Shown in pieces: positions 12,612 through 25,681 of a DNA stretch of 64,000 nt. The stretch is from Penicillium oxalicum. Taxonomy: Eukaryota; Ascomycota; Eurotiomycetes; Eurotiales; Aspergillaceae. The notes under the pieces are model-generated. The model was not told the origin of the DNA and searched no databases. It worked only from the letters and a program-made list of their open reading frames with translations. Made by a program: the position numbers and the translations under genes. Positions within the stretch are counted from its first letter, which is position 1. Every line of letters starts with the position of its first letter. The stretch is from assembly GCF_001723175.1 (NCBI RefSeq), contig NC_064651.1, positions 4,402,001-4,466,000 on the forward strand. Direction: 5' to 3'.

Positions 12612-14897
12612 ATGCCATCTCTAAGGTCTCGCAGCGACAGTGGATTTGGGCAATTGATTGATTCTCAGGTGACCAAAAATTTCGGTGGGCAAGGATTCAT
12701 TGCAACTGTCGCTGCACAGCTTGGTGAGTCTCTCATCGGTCCAGGCGAGACCTTCGCTCGATCAACTCAAAATGGGAGACGTAATCTTGTCAACACCTCA
12801 AGACCTTCTGCGGCGAATGCTGCGCCAACAGAGATTCTCCATCAAGTTTACTCTCTGCTTTCGCCTCACGACTTTGACAATGCTCGACGTACCTGTTCAC
12901 AATGGATGAAAGCTAGCCTGAACCGCAGGCTATTGGAGGGCACGCTCAAGTGTGCCGGCTGGTGGGATGCATTTCAACGTGACATGGAGAAACAACGGGA
13001 TGACCGCTTTGAATCAGTCCAGGAGAGTGACGTGTGGAAGATGAGCAAACGGCTTGCGACTGAGTGTCTACTATCAGGGCACAGAACGACCCTAGAGAAG
13101 TCAGGCTTTATCAAGTCCGAGATTATCCATTTCTCGGGTCTCTTTCGAGATTCTATCAAAACTCGAAGAGGCACTTCGCTTTCAGTCGCAAAACCAGCCA
13201 CAAGAGACGGTTGCAATAAGTTTTCGACCTTCAATGTGAGCAGTTGCGGCAAGTATGTTCTGGTGACAGGTGGCTGCATAATCTATCTGTTTCGGTTACT
13301 GAACAAAGGAAACGACGTTTCAGTTCTATCCGAACTGGGTTCCCAGAACCTTGAGCTGGTCTCGCAGATCGATTGTACTAGCGATGTTCTCTTGGCTACC
13401 ATGGATACCAGCACTCCTCGAGTTGCTGTAGCTGCGTTGCTAGAGAATCGAGTTGGAATGGTCTACGATGTCGACCCTTCTGCCAGGCCAGATACAAGTC
13501 ACAGTCGATCGAAATCCCCTAAAGCATGGCGAACCCACACAGGCCCTCACTTTTATCAGGATATATGTTCTGAAGATCACCCCCCACGCACTATCGCAAT
13601 TCTACCGGGCCGCCGATGCGTTGCCTTTGGCTGTGCAGGAGGCGTCGAGATTCACTGGTCTGACGAGAAAACCGGCCAGGATCGGTACAGACGCCTGCCA
13701 ATGTCCCAACCTTCTGAAACACTTCATTTTCTACCAAGCTCTCAGGAAGATCCTGCAGAATTTCGACTAATTTCATCTCTGGCGGGCCCAGGCCCTCATG
13801 AGTGCAGCTGCCGACAGTTCCCAATGTCCGGTCACTCGCAAGCATGTCCGTTCCATATACTGTCCGCAAAGCACTCGCTCGGCGGTCTTAACCAATATGG
13901 CGCATCGTCTCTCAATTTGGTTCGCGCCACTCACTGTCACAATTACCGCGCCGTGCCCATAAACGATGGACTTCATATGGCCTTCGTGGATCCACGTACA
14001 GGGAATCTTTGCATTGGGTCCAACTCGCCCATTGGCGGTCCGACAAGTCTAACGCGTGCTTTTGTATGCGTGCCTCCATGTGGGAAAAATTCGACAGGCA
14101 ATGCTAAGGAGTTTAATGCCCCCATCGCTTTTACTGTTGGCTCAGATTTAAGCTGGGGGCTTCGCATCGTTGCCGCATATGAAGATCGAATCGTCCTGTA
14201 TTCTATTCCGTCGGACATCTTCAACGTGATTCGCAGAGAGCGCGAGCACCAAAGCGGCGATTTCATGGGTGATGGCGAGATTGCGCGTGATTGGCTGCTA
14301 GATTCCGGGAGAATGCGCAAGCGTTGCGACAGCCTCGCGCAGGATCAACGGGGAGGCTGGGAGTGTGCATTGAGCGTCAGTTATCGATCGACATCGATGA
14401 CGTGGCCTTTCAAGGTGCATGGCAAGGAAATTGGCCGTGTGGACGACGTGGTAGAGCTGGCTCTACAAACCTCGGATGGAGGAGCTCGTATCTGGGCGTT
14501 TGCTGCATCCGGTCAAGCGCACGTGTTTGATATCGACACCATTTCTCCCATGGCACGGACGAAGACCAAACAACCGTTGAGAGCGGTCATGGTCGGCTCC
14601 GATGGCCAATTCATATCACCCCCGGTGTTAGACAATACCCATCTCGAAGCCTCAAAGCAGCTTCGTGGATCTCGCAAGCGGAAGTTAGCTGAATCGCGGG
14701 ACCGGTTCATCGGTCAATATGGCAAGACTCGGTTTGCCTCCAGCATCAATACAGGTGCCGCGGGGCTTGCGAGTCAAATGGCCGCAGGGCCGACGCAGGA
14801 CGAAGATATGTCTCTGAAGCGTTCGTCATTCGCCGCATGCATCGTTGACTTTAAGATCCCTGGTCTGAGTCTTCGGGATGGCCCGTGGGGTGTATAA
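12612..14897 (+). CDS. F-box domain protein of unknown substrate
   Basis: A single-exon frame of 761 residues. An F-box-like segment lies near residues 73-105: PTEILHQVYSLLSPHDFDNA, then RRTCSQWM. F-box proteins bind Skp1 and bring substrates to SCF ubiquitin ligases. The rest (about 190-720) has no short catalytic motif. It reads like a degenerate beta-propeller: repeated segments such as FSTFNVSSCGKYVLVTGG, LLATMDTSTPRVAVAAL and IWAFAASGQAHVFDIDTI resemble weak WD-type blades. A basic patch, RGSRKRKLAESRDR, near the C terminus may be a nuclear localisation signal. The ATG at 12612 was chosen because it is the first in frame and leaves a short N-terminal extension before the F-box. I recognise it as a conserved hypothetical F-box protein of Eurotiales but not as a named gene. 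Confidence 0.8.
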   Translation: MPSLRSRSDSGFGQLIDSQVTKNFGGQGFIATVAAQLGESLIGPGETFARSTQNGRRNLVNTSRPSAANAAPTEILHQVYSLLSPHDFDNARRTCSQWMKASLNRRLLEGTLKCAGWWDAFQRDMEKQRDDRFESVQESDVWKMSKRLATECLLSGHRTTLEKSGFIKSEIIHFSGLFRDSIKTRRGTSLSVAKPATRDGCNKFSTFNVSSCGKYVLVTGGCIIYLFRLLNKGNDVSVLSELGSQNLELVSQIDCTSDVLLATMDTSTPRVAVAALLENRVGMVYDVDPSARPDTSHSRSKSPKAWRTHTGPHFYQDICSEDHPPRTIAILPGRRCVAFGCAGGVEIHWSDEKTGQDRYRRLPMSQPSETLHFLPSSQEDPAEFRLISSLAGPGPHECSCRQFPMSGHSQACPFHILSAKHSLGGLNQYGASSLNLVRATHCHNYRAVPINDGLHMAFVDPRTGNLCIGSNSPIGGPTSLTRAFVCVPPCGKNSTGNAKEFNAPIAFTVGSDLSWGLRIVAAYEDRIVLYSIPSDIFNVIRREREHQSGDFMGDGEIARDWLLDSGRMRKRCDSLAQDQRGGWECALSVSYRSTSMTWPFKVHGKEIGRVDDVVELALQTSDGGARIWAFAASGQAHVFDIDTISPMARTKTKQPLRAVMVGSDGQFISPPVLDNTHLEASKQLRGSRKRKLAESRDRFIGQYGKTRFASSINTGAAGLASQMAAGPTQDEDMSLKRSSFAACIVDFKIPGLSLRDGPWGV

Positions 14898-15317
14898 GAC
14901 CACGAAGCACACGTATTGCTGCCACCTTTGAAGTGGAAAGCCGACGGGAGCCCTTTCATCCTCCTCTCCTTTTGTTTTGACCGTGTCGTTGGGAGATGAG
15001 CCCTCGACTGATGTCACGCAATCTGCCATGTATACACTTCCATTTCTGCAACTATGATGAACCCGCACATATATTAATGAAAGTTTGATTACTCGATCCA
15101 GTCAAATGACAATGTTGGTCACCACCATTCCTATCCTTTCCAGTATCTTTCTGTTTGTGAAGCTAGTTCCGCACCGTGTTAAATTTTTTATGGGGGTAAT
15201 CAAATGCACATATTATAACCCGTAGGCATCAACCGCGGTCCGCTCATGAATGTCTTTCTACCCCATGGGGCGTCGACGTGAATGGCAAAGACAATAAGAG
15301 AAAGCAACCAAAGCACT
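14898..15317. other. Convergent 3' intergenic region
   Basis: About 420 AT-rich bases between the ends of the convergent F-box and DAHP synthase genes. They presumably carry both 3' untranslated regions. Nothing else is seen. Confidence 0.5.
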
Positions 15318-16643
<1,326 letters not shown>

Positions 16644-17091
16644 AGTGGGGTGGGGTGAGTTGGATGGAGGCTAACAGAAAAGAGGGGGTATTTTTCAAAG
16701 GTCCGTTGATCAATATCTTCTGAGTGAGGTGAAGTCGATGAAAAAATAAAAGTATGGTTAAAAGAGGAGAGCAAATCCAATCAAAAAGCCTTAGAGACAC
16801 AGTTTGGAAACTTCAAAATAAAATTTTGAAGGAATGCGGTGGTCGAGAAGCAAGATATGACTCAATCTCGAGGACGCGGCCGACACGTGATTTTCGGTGA
16901 GGGCTGCGCCCATCTGCCGTCAACAACAGACGCAATTTGGATTTGTGAGCTGTCAAATTCTGATCGCATTGACAGGCCCTGGGATACCGTTAACGATGCC
17001 TTCCGAATGATAGCTTTGTAAAAAGTCTTGCTTGGAAGATGGTACGACTGCCGCCTTCGAACTGTAACTCGTCCCCATATTGAGAGGCTTT
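16644..17091. other. Intergenic region upstream of aro3
   Basis: About 450 bases holding the aro3 promoter and the 3' flank of the next minus-strand gene. No gene or clear regulatory site is supported. Confidence 0.45.
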
Positions 17092-19816
17092 CTAGAACAG
17101 CTTGTCATCGGTGCCCTCGAGATCTTGTCTAAGTTCTCGGCAAATTTCAGCGTGCTGTTCATTGACAAGGCAGACTTGCTGCTGCAGTAGATGCATTCGT
17201 GTCTGTTGCGCTCGTGCTACGTCATTGAGAATGCGCTGGCATCCTTGCCGGTAGATCTGCAACACGCTTTGCAGAGTCTGCTTTTCCGCGGCAAGCTGTT
17301 TTGAAAGATCCTATGACGGTCTTTCAGAACGATGTCAGAAGGAAGGATGGCTATTCTTGACTCACTTGATTATTTTTCACCAATAAGCTCTGAGCATTCT
17401 CTTGGGCTGCCTGTAGTTTTGAGATCCAGTTCATGTCGCTGCAGATGCCCTTCCAGCCAATTGAACCAGGCCCAAGATTTGTGTCCTCTGTGGCTGAAGA
17501 CTTTTCACGAATAGCGCTATCGCGGGCTTCAGAGGGGGTGCTTCTTCCCTGAACAGTTCCGAAGCACATCTCAAAGTCAGTTTTTATCAGCGTAGCTGCA
17601 CAGTCGCTAGATGTCTCGTTACGACCACATTTACTATCAACGCGGTCATTCTTTTCCGAGCTAATTTCTGGGTCGCTGCATTGAACTTTGAAGGTGCCTG
17701 CGTTGATATCTGGTCGGACCAATCTGGCCTTGACCATGGGACCTGGCGTAAGTTCCGTCGGTTCGATTCCGTATTCCATGAACATGTCTCGCTGGAACTT
17801 GGAGTATCTCCTCCGGCCCTGAGACTTGCTGCCGGCGCAGTGGCAGTCAGAATCTTCGTCGCAGTCACTGGAGCTGGAGCTGGAGCTGGAGCTGAAGATA
17901 TTAATGTCGTTGGTCACACGAGAACGAATATTCGCCGTTTCTTGTGGGTCCCAGATTGCACCTTGTACGCCTTTTTGAGGACAGAATCGGGGGCTGCCAT
18001 TGAGGTCTACGATGCTACCCCGTGCAATTGATTTTGAGCATTCTAAACGAGGATCTGCGGGTACCTGCCGATCTGTTGAAGAACCTTTGCTCTCACTTGT
18101 TCGACATACCGGCGGTGGCCTGTTACCGGGTATCGATGGGCTCTCCTCCTGTAGGCTGATATTAGGATTGACCGCAGATGCGTACTCAGGGCGCTGGTCG
18201 TCTGGGGTGGACCGAAGGGGCTCAACCGAATGGGCTTCGAACCTCTTTGGTGTGGCAACCGCATCTGAGTTACGATTTGATGTCCATGTCGACTCTTTAC
18301 AGTCGTCCAATGTGTGGATGTGATCCAAACCTTCTTTCTCTGATAAGATTTCTGGCAGCCTCATTGGAGACATGGCAGAAGGCTTTCGAATGAGGACCTC
18401 GCTTGATGGATTCCTTTGCAAGCTCTTGTGAAGGTCTGAAAGTCCACCTTTTTTGCTGTGGTCCTTATGCTTGGGGTTGAAGTCAGGCCCAGGGTGCCCG
18501 GCCCGTTGCCGTTCAGGAACTGAGCAGGGAGCCTTTTGAGATGCAGAACATCGATCGGGTAGGGCAGGGCCGATGGATGAGCTTTTGATGATAATGGGCG
18601 ACTGGGGATCTTCCACGGAGCAAACGTAGAGGGGAGAAACCTGTCGAGTTGAATGGGCTTTGAAAATCGCATCTTTGAGTTTCTGCCCGACTGCAACACC
18701 TCGGCCATGCAACGGTATCTCTGATTTTCGCTGCTCACCAGATGGAGGCCAGGCGTCTCCTCTGGGACTAGCTGACTTTGGCGGTAATGAGGAATTACTC
18801 GAAAGTTCAATATAACCTGCCGCCTCTGCAACGATTCGATGATTGTTGTCATTGGAATCAAGCATGGGGAACGAAGCGACAAGCCTTGGAATGGAGTCAC
18901 TTGTAAACGCGCCGTGCAAATGCTCCCCCTGTAACTGTGATATCGGATGGCCGGCTTTGGAAAGTCCAGACGAAGTCTCGGTCCTCATGGCAAGGCTGGA
19001 GGTACAGGCGGCCTTGGAAGACCTTTGTTTGGTCGTCACCTTTCTACGTTTTGTCCTACTCGGCTTGACGTTTGGTGCACGGCGTTTTTTGGTTTCGTTT
19101 CCATTCAAATTTGTCTTGAGCGCAGTGGCATGTTGCCCTTGGGCAAAGTTTTTCTCTTCCGTGGGTGATTCATCCTCGTCTGTCGGACGCAAGTCTTCGC
19201 TCCAGTCAACTTCCTCTCTCGATCTGTGAGGAGGACCCCTGTGGCAGGGAAATGTTGATCTTGTTAAGTCTACTGCCTTTTGCGTGGCTGACCCCGGCGA
19301 TCGTCGGGTATCATGGCGGGTCTTGTGGTTGACGGCTTGTGTGTCCTCGATGTCTAACTCGGCCTGTAAGGCATCGCAAGAGCCGCTGTGGCTGATCACA
19401 GTCACAGGATCACGAATGTCTGAGATAAAATCTCTTTCCCCATTCTCTGCTTTGAATGGGATTGGAACTTTCAAACTTTGCGATTGCGCTTCCAGATCGG
19501 GTGACGCCTTCTGTTCCAAAGCATTCTCTAATTTTCCGTGGTGCATGATATCCTCAGGATCGAAAGTGTCATGATTGCTTGACGACGCATTGAGATGATG
19601 ATCCCTGTTCGTTTGCTCCACACTATCCTGATGGCTCGCGGGTAGCTTCTCTGACTGCTTGGTGAAGTCCCGCTTATCTGAATGCTCTTGGTGGCCCACC
19701 CTCGTGTCACTCGACTTCACGATTGACATGTCTTTCAAAACGGTTTCTCGGTCCTTGGCGCGTATCTCATTGAGGGGATCGAGATGAAAGATGACGGTGG
19801 AAATTGCCATAGACAT
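17092..19816 (-). CDS. Large disordered protein with C-terminal coiled coil, function unknown
   Basis: Two exons, 17367-19816 extended to about 17366, and 17092-17310, give about 889 residues. I do not recognise the family. Most of the protein is polar and low in hydrophobic residues, with a basic nuclear-signal-like cluster (NETKKRRAPNVKPSRTKRRK) in the first third, so it is probably nuclear. Near residue 650 a run of Ser residues followed by an acidic, Cys-rich patch (DCDEDSDCHC) is coded by a small GGAGCT-type repeat at about 17865-17896. Just after this is the most conserved-looking block, GRRRYSKFQRDMFMEYGIEP, then TELTPGP. The spliced second exon codes a Leu/Gln-rich heptad region (LSKQLAAEKQTLQSVLQIYR, then LLQQQVCLVNEQHAEICREL), a likely coiled coil. 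The intron has a GTGAGT donor and ATAG acceptor and keeps frame. Possible roles in chromatin or chromosome structure are speculation. Confidence 0.75.
17865..17896 (+). repeat. GGAGCT-type short tandem repeat coding poly-Ser
   Basis: About five copies of a six-base unit, read on the minus strand as alternating Ser codons. It lies inside the unknown disordered protein and is a likely site of length variation between strains. Confidence 0.6.
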
Positions 19817-21265
19817 TGTTTCAGTTCATCGGGAGCTGAAGAGCAAGAGCTTGGACCTCTCAAATGACAAGCGGATTGTTTCACAACCGGTCCGCGTTCT
19901 CGAGTGCAAGTGTCAGAGTGAGGTGGGCAAGTGGTCAAGCAGTCACGTTATACCAAAGGCCGTGGCCCTCGGAGCAGCTCCTTCCTCTTGATGCGGCCAC
20001 GTGCCCTCGGCTTTCCTCGCCCTTTCTTTCCGCCCCTTCTTCTCGTCGTAATGTTCCTTTTAAGTTTGTCCTGCGATGCTCAAAGTACCACTGATTTCTC
20101 ATCTTCGCCGGGTCCAGCAACAAGGCCCGTTTCTCCAAGGAGAAAAGAAATTTTTTGCATTTGTACTCTCCATATTTGTTCTCCTCGACTCATTTAGCAA
20201 ATCTCCAAGCGTCGATACATGCCTTTTCAGTGATTAGAGGTGTCACAGAGATCCATTCTTCAAAGAAAATTCTGGCTGCGTGAGAAGTGGAGTGTTTTAG
20301 TCACCGAGCAGCATTCTTTAATATCAACCCAAGATCCCGGCCGCGCCCTTTGGACTCCCCTCAACCTATTACTCGGGGAGCTGAGAATCGTAAGAGATTT
20401 TATCAAGTATGAAGGGCTTGAAGGAGATCAGAGAAAAGTTACATAGGAGAATAACACGGTGGTCGATTGTAGTAACAGCAATTTGTAGGGGTAGATAGGC
20501 AGGATCAGAAGCGGATCATAAAGTACGTTGAGTCTGCAGGTCACTACAAGTATCTCTCACGGGTACTTGTCCTTTCGTCATAGTAGCCCTCAATCTTAGT
20601 ACCTTAGGTGTGTCATGTATGTACTTACGGCCATGATCTATGGTAACCATAGCAGGAAATCGGATGAAATAGTCCACGCTCATGGGTATAAAGAGCGCTA
20701 TGGCAGCCAGGAATGAATATCCTTCGCTTCCTTGACTACGACGATGCGTACTCCATAGACATACTGTACACTATAGAGTATATGTGGCAGGCCGAGAGTC
20801 ATGCAATTCGTAAATTGGTATGTGCTCCTCCACAGTCTGTAGTCATGTGGACTAGTACTGGTCGTCTCCGGGATAGACAAGTTGGGTGCTCTGCCGCCAG
20901 TCGCCGACTCGCCGCCCTCGGGATCGGGCAGGTAGTCCATCCGGGCTCGGACCTGCCGCCGAGGGTGGCGATTATTAATCGCGGAATCCGGGGCTGCCGC
21001 GACGCGAGCTGCTTACGGAGAGGTTGAGGCGCTTTGATGCCTGGCAGGCACGCTGTTGACGCTAGTCGGTGCCTGGTTTTGAGGCTGAGATTATTGCGGT
21101 TGTTGTCCTTTTTCCAAATCATTGAGAAGACACCCATTTGACGAACAGGTGGGCGACAAATACAATTCGTCGTGATTATCGGTGATCTCTATCAGCTTCC
21201 GGCAGTACGTATTCTTCTCGAATCGAGAAGGGCTCTCTCTCTCTATCTCTCTCTCTCTCTTGAAT
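19817..21265. other. 1.45 kb divergent intergenic region
   Basis: The region separates the unknown minus-strand protein from the plus-strand cyclotransferase gene. Only short overlapping reading frames are present. The last 30 bases are a CT simple repeat in the presumed 5' leader of the downstream gene. Confidence 0.5.
21232..21260 (+). repeat. (CT)n microsatellite in 5' leader
   Basis: An almost pure CT repeat of about 29 bases, ending 5 bases before the chosen ATG of the cyclotransferase-like gene. CT-rich leaders are common in Eurotiales. Confidence 0.8.
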
Positions 21266-22543
21266 ATGACTTCAAACGACCGTCGACGGGCGGATGAGGA
21301 GGAGGCTCCACCCGATTCTTCACATCATTTCAATGCGATCGAGCCATTGAGACGGCTAGAAGCTGCTCTTCCACTTGGAAGTGCTCAGTCTGCTCCCATC
21401 GATGCGACTATTCTTCCCACCACAACTTCGGCACGGCGACGGGCCTCCGTCGTCTCGTCCGCTCTCGACGGAGACATTCACCTGTCAGAAAAGGTCGCCG
21501 AGCAACAAGAGAGCGGACATGCTTTGACCGGCACGTCTGCAGAGCAAGAGACGGTGCTGTACCTAGCATACGGCTCAAATCTCGCCTCTCAGACTTTCCG
21601 TGGAATGAGAGGAATCAAGCCGCTGTCGGAGATTCCAGTGCTCATACCAGAGCTTCGTCTGACCTTTGATCTTCCAGGCATTCCCTACGCTGAGCCGTGC
21701 TTTGCGGGCACGCAGTATCGGGATCCTGACTTGCCCACTGATGCAGAGCCACATCAACACGGCAATGTGTCTGAAACTGAGGACGACATGGTCTCTGAAA
21801 AGGCACCGCTTCTGTCAGGTACACAAGAAGTGCGGAGGACGGAGGCGAGCCGGAAACGATGGCACAAGCCTCTGATTGGGGTTGTGTACGAGGTCACCCT
21901 GGCTGACTATGCAAAAATCATTGCGACGGAGGGTGGTGGACGCGGCTATCGAGATGTGGTGATCAATTGTTACCCCTTTGCCGAAGGATTCAAGTCCACA
22001 GATCCCGTCCCGGATCATCCTGATACCACGCCCTTCAAGGCCCACACGCTTCTGTCACCCGGTGCCGATGATGCCCGGAAGAGAATAGAAGCGGCCAAAC
22101 GTGGTCATTCTGCTGTTGATGCTTCAGTTACATGCACGTCTTCTTCAAAATCCTCCTTTTTCAGTGATTTTGCGCCACAAATGCGTCCGGACCCTGAATA
22201 TGCGCAGCCTTCTGCTCGCTATCTCAACCTTCTGGTGACTGGCGCCGCCGAGCACGATCTCCCCGTGAGCTACCGAGAGTACCTATCTCAAATTCATACC
22301 TACAGAATCACTACAGTCCGCCAGAAAATTGGCAAATTCGTGTTCGTTGGTCTGTGGGCACCTGCGATTCTCTCCCTTCTAACTTTCTCGAAACGGTTCG
22401 CCGGCCCTGACGGACGAAGCCCACCATGGCTAGTCAATTTGTCGAATATTCTGATCTCCGCTATGTGGTACACGTATGACATGTTCTTTAAACCAGTGTA
22501 TGGCGACGGGGAGCGGACGTTGGGTGATGTGCCATCGATTTAA
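21266..22543 (+). CDS. Gamma-glutamylcyclotransferase-like protein with C-terminal membrane segment
   Basis: A single-exon gene of 425 residues. The family substrate-loop motif YLAYGSNLASQTFRGMRGI lies near residues 98-116. Later LIGVVYEVTLADYAKII and TEGGGRGYRDVVINCYPF supply the second half of the fold, including the Glu expected as general base. Family members cleave gamma-glutamyl peptides, releasing 5-oxoproline; a member (GliK) works in gliotoxin synthesis, but no toxin cluster is visible here. A polar insertion (about 155-195) and a poorly conserved N terminus separate the blocks. Near the C terminus KFVFVGLWAPAILSLLTF looks like a membrane or amphipathic segment, followed by SAMWYTYDMFFKPVYGDGER, typical of the fungal long form. 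An in-frame ATG at 21182 lies upstream of the CT repeat; the ATG at 21266 (MTSNDRRRADEEE) is preferred because the upstream part reads as low-complexity leader. Confidence 0.85.
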   Translation: MTSNDRRRADEEEAPPDSSHHFNAIEPLRRLEAALPLGSAQSAPIDATILPTTTSARRRASVVSSALDGDIHLSEKVAEQQESGHALTGTSAEQETVLYLAYGSNLASQTFRGMRGIKPLSEIPVLIPELRLTFDLPGIPYAEPCFAGTQYRDPDLPTDAEPHQHGNVSETEDDMVSEKAPLLSGTQEVRRTEASRKRWHKPLIGVVYEVTLADYAKIIATEGGGRGYRDVVINCYPFAEGFKSTDPVPDHPDTTPFKAHTLLSPGADDARKRIEAAKRGHSAVDASVTCTSSSKSSFFSDFAPQMRPDPEYAQPSARYLNLLVTGAAEHDLPVSYREYLSQIHTYRITTVRQKIGKFVFVGLWAPAILSLLTFSKRFAGPDGRSPPWLVNLSNILISAMWYTYDMFFKPVYGDGERTLGDVPSI

Positions 22544-23067
22544 TGTCTGAGAGCGTCCTAAATTCTACATACACATATTTGATGTACTTACTGCTCTTTG
22601 CGTTTTTGGTGCTTACTGGGACAAGGAAGCTCAGACGGAATGCCGTGTATATAAGGATGTCTAGCCAGAGCCTCGGTCAATTTGGGGTCAATTTGGGGTA
22701 TGTAATATTTGTTTTTTTTCAGTGCGTCGGGAATCCTACTATCGACATCCAGAATAGCAAGTGAGTGGGGAAGAGTCGCTCCAAAAAGAAAATCGACAAA
22801 GGAAATTAAATTCAGTTGACTCCCTGAGCACACAGTTTTCGGACGGGGGCAAAAAAAGGAGTTATATCTAGGGTACAGATACAGGTGTGCTGAGAGCGTT
22901 CTAACAAAACAAAGGGAGACCGCGCCCCTAGACACAAAAACAAAGTGAAAGAGATCTTTCTGTGGCAAAGACCGGACGGGCAAGAATACACAGTATGGCC
23001 AAACAGTCATACAACATCGCCAGTCTTTCCCATTTTCCAACTCATACAGGCTTCGTAACCATCCCGT
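22544..23067. other. Convergent 3' intergenic region
   Basis: About 520 bases between the convergent cyclotransferase and cytochrome c1 genes. The many reading frames are short and show no domain. They are presumed to be 3' untranslated sequence. Confidence 0.5.
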
Positions 23068-24390
23068 TTAGCGGCGAGGGGCGATGGGAGGGCTGTACAC
23101 AATCTTTCGCGACTTGATAGGGGCCCACTTGTAGCGCTTGACCCAGATACTGATCGCGAAGAGACCGGTCAGGAGGGTAATAGCCTTGACACCCATCTTC
23201 TTGCGGTCATCCATCTCGGGCTCAGCAGCCCAGTTCAGGAACTCAACCACGTCCTTGGCCATCTGGGAGGTGGTGGCGGGAGTGCCGTCCTCGTACTCGA
23301 CGACACCGTCGTAAAGGACACGGCCCATGGCGATACCTACACAACGGTTAGGGAGTGAGACCGTGAAACAAGAATAAAGGTCAACTTACCGGTGCCAGGG
23401 AAGTAGGGGTTGAAGTTCATGCCCTCGGCGACGGTAGCACCAGCGGGGGCCTCATCAGGGTAACCAGTCAGAAGGTTGAAAACGTAGTCACAGCCACCGT
23501 GACGACCCTTGATGATCAGGCTGAGATCTGGGGGAAGGGCACCACCGTTGGCGGCACGAGCGGCTTCATCGTTCTTGTAGGGAGCGGGGATGTAGTCGGA
23601 CAGCTTGCCGGGACGCTTCTCGATGTCGCCCTGGTCGTTAGGCTCGGTGTCGTACTCGTTCTCCTCGGCCATCGCCTTCATCTCATCGACGGTGTGCATG
23701 ACACCGACGAACGAGCGCCAGGGAACACGAGTGAGGGAGTGGCAGCTGGCGCAAACTTCACGGTAAACCTGGAAACCACGACGAAGGCTGTAAAATAAGT
23801 AGCCTCCGATTAGCTTGTTGCGCAAGTCTCTTTGGACTGTCCTGAATCGGGAAGCACTCACGCGGCGTGATCAAAGGTCTTGTTGAAGCGCTGGTGAACC
23901 CAGGGATAGTGAGTGGCGTGCAGACTGTAAGGAAGAACGGATAGTCAGTCGTCGATCCGGGCGCAGAAAAAGGACCGCATGCCTCCCAACTCTCTATGGC
24001 GAAGAACCAGTGCGGCCTTGATTTCATCAATTGATGGGAATGTGACACTCACCCCTCCTCGGCAGGGGTCATGGCGAAGGCCTCTTGACCATAGAGGTGG
24101 TAGTACCAGGCGGCGGAACCGGCAGCCGCGGCGGTAGCAAGCGAGGCAGTGAGGGTAAGGTAGAAGGGGGAGCTTGCGGCATCGGCACCGGCAGCGGTGG
24201 ATGAAGCACGCTGTATCAGGGAGTCATTCGAATCAGTACTGTCGTTGATTACTCATGCATCAAGGCGATTGCCCATGTTGGCGCAATCCCCATGGTTTGG
24301 ATAGGATGGATGAGAGCGTACCGTGGACTTGCCGACAGGCTGGCGAGCAAAGGCCCGGGCGGCCACGCGTGGAAGGGAACGGCCCAGCAT
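23068..24390 (-). CDS. cyt1: Cytochrome c1, haem subunit of respiratory complex III
   Basis: Five exons on the minus strand, 24322-24390, 24053-24210, 23862-23924, 23390-23787 and 23068-23336, give 318 residues. Cytochrome c1 passes electrons from the Rieske protein to cytochrome c in the mitochondrial inner membrane. The covalent haem motif CASCH is present ([20 protein letters not shown]), as are [20 protein letters not shown], the [20 protein letters not shown] block, and [11 protein letters not shown] with the axial Met. The C-terminal anchor is [20 protein letters not shown]. The N terminus ([20 protein letters not shown]) is an arginine-rich mitochondrial presequence, followed by a hydrophobic sorting segment in exon 2. 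All four introns keep phase with standard GT-AG borders. Two CCAAT boxes lie 165-190 bases upstream, as expected for a Hap-controlled respiratory gene. Confidence 0.97.
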
Positions 24391-25681
24391 GACGAATTCG
24401 GTCCCTCCGATCAATTGACGATGGATAGGAAAGGGTGAGATTCGCTTCGAGCGAGACGAGGAGGGAGGGGCGTGGGACGGAGTGGGTGCACAGAAGAGGT
24501 GCTGTCAAGAGTTGTGAGTTGAGGTCGACGGTCAAGTTTCTCGCTGGGGGCAGGATTGGGTAAAACCCTCCCTCTGATTGGTCACGCTTGGGCGGCCGAG
24601 CTGACTTCGGTGAAAACCGGCTCCGTGATGGCCTTCAGAACTAGGCCACTATTTAATCACGTGTCTATCGGACCGCAATCTCGCCTTCATTCTGTCGAGC
24701 AGGGGGATCTCTCATTGGGCGATCTCTCCAAGTTCATCGCAGTAGCACTGTGGTTTTTTGTGATACTCAACTGCGCCTTGATCTGCCTGCTTGGGCGGTT
24801 CAGAAGCCAAATAAGGGGTATTCTTTCATCTCTTGCATCAATGCTATCAGTCCATTGATCCTAGCCAGAGCATTGTTCTATACATCTGGTTATTATCAGT
24901 CAGGTGCGCTTGTATTGTACCTGCCATCGTTGATAGTACCGTAGTAATTGATGCATTTTGCCACTGGACGAGATCGAGAAACCTACTCATTTTCTTCCGG
25001 TCAGTGTTAGAGGCAAAATCGGATTTCCGGGAAATCACGTTTACGTCCAGTTTTTCAAAGTCGAGACAGTCGCAGCAGGAATCTAACCTACGTATTTGTT
25101 CCAGTTTTCCTAGCTGGGGTCACATCAGCACAGACAGATTTGGTCGGGTTTTGCGGCCAGCGGAAACAATAACGTGAGGCAACTAGGTGGTGTTTGGTAT
25201 CTATATTATTCTGCTGGGCACCGAGTCCGAGGTCGGTGACCCACTGAACCTTAGCATAGGTTAGACCCCAGCAGGGCTATCAACCCAAATAGATCTGCTC
25301 GAAACAAAGGTATTAGTCTATAGTGACCCACTGCAGGAAGGGATTCGTGGGTTCCCAGACAGCGGGTGGCTGTCAACTACAAGGAGTTATCCAGCGCCTA
25401 CCTACCTTTGATCTCAGCGGAGAGATATGTCCCGATGATCAGTCTGGTCTGTCTATTGTTAGGTTGAAATTCCCGCTTTCGAGCAATTCTGCGTAGAGTC
25501 ACCTGCACGCTGTTTATTGATCAATGAAGTTGCGGTCCCTGGCCGCAGGCTTCTCAGTGCAGCAGACTATTTCCAGATGATTGCATGAAATTGCGATAAA
25601 AAAGACTGATAGTCGCCATTCCAAAGCAGTAGGACACCATCAGAAATGAACACCATGATTCAATCAGGAAACCAAAAAGAA
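24391..25681. other. 1.3 kb intergenic region, cyt1 promoter to tRNA
   Basis: Apart from the CCAAT boxes near cyt1, no coding sequence, RNA gene or repeat is supported. Confidence 0.5.
24555..24581 (-). promoter_or_regulatory. Two CCAAT boxes upstream of cyt1
   Basis: ATTGG at 24555-24559 and again at 24577-24581 on the plus strand read as CCAAT towards cyt1, about 165-190 bases before its ATG. The CCAAT-binding complex (HapB/C/E) activates respiratory genes in fungi. That it acts here is inference. Confidence 0.45.
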
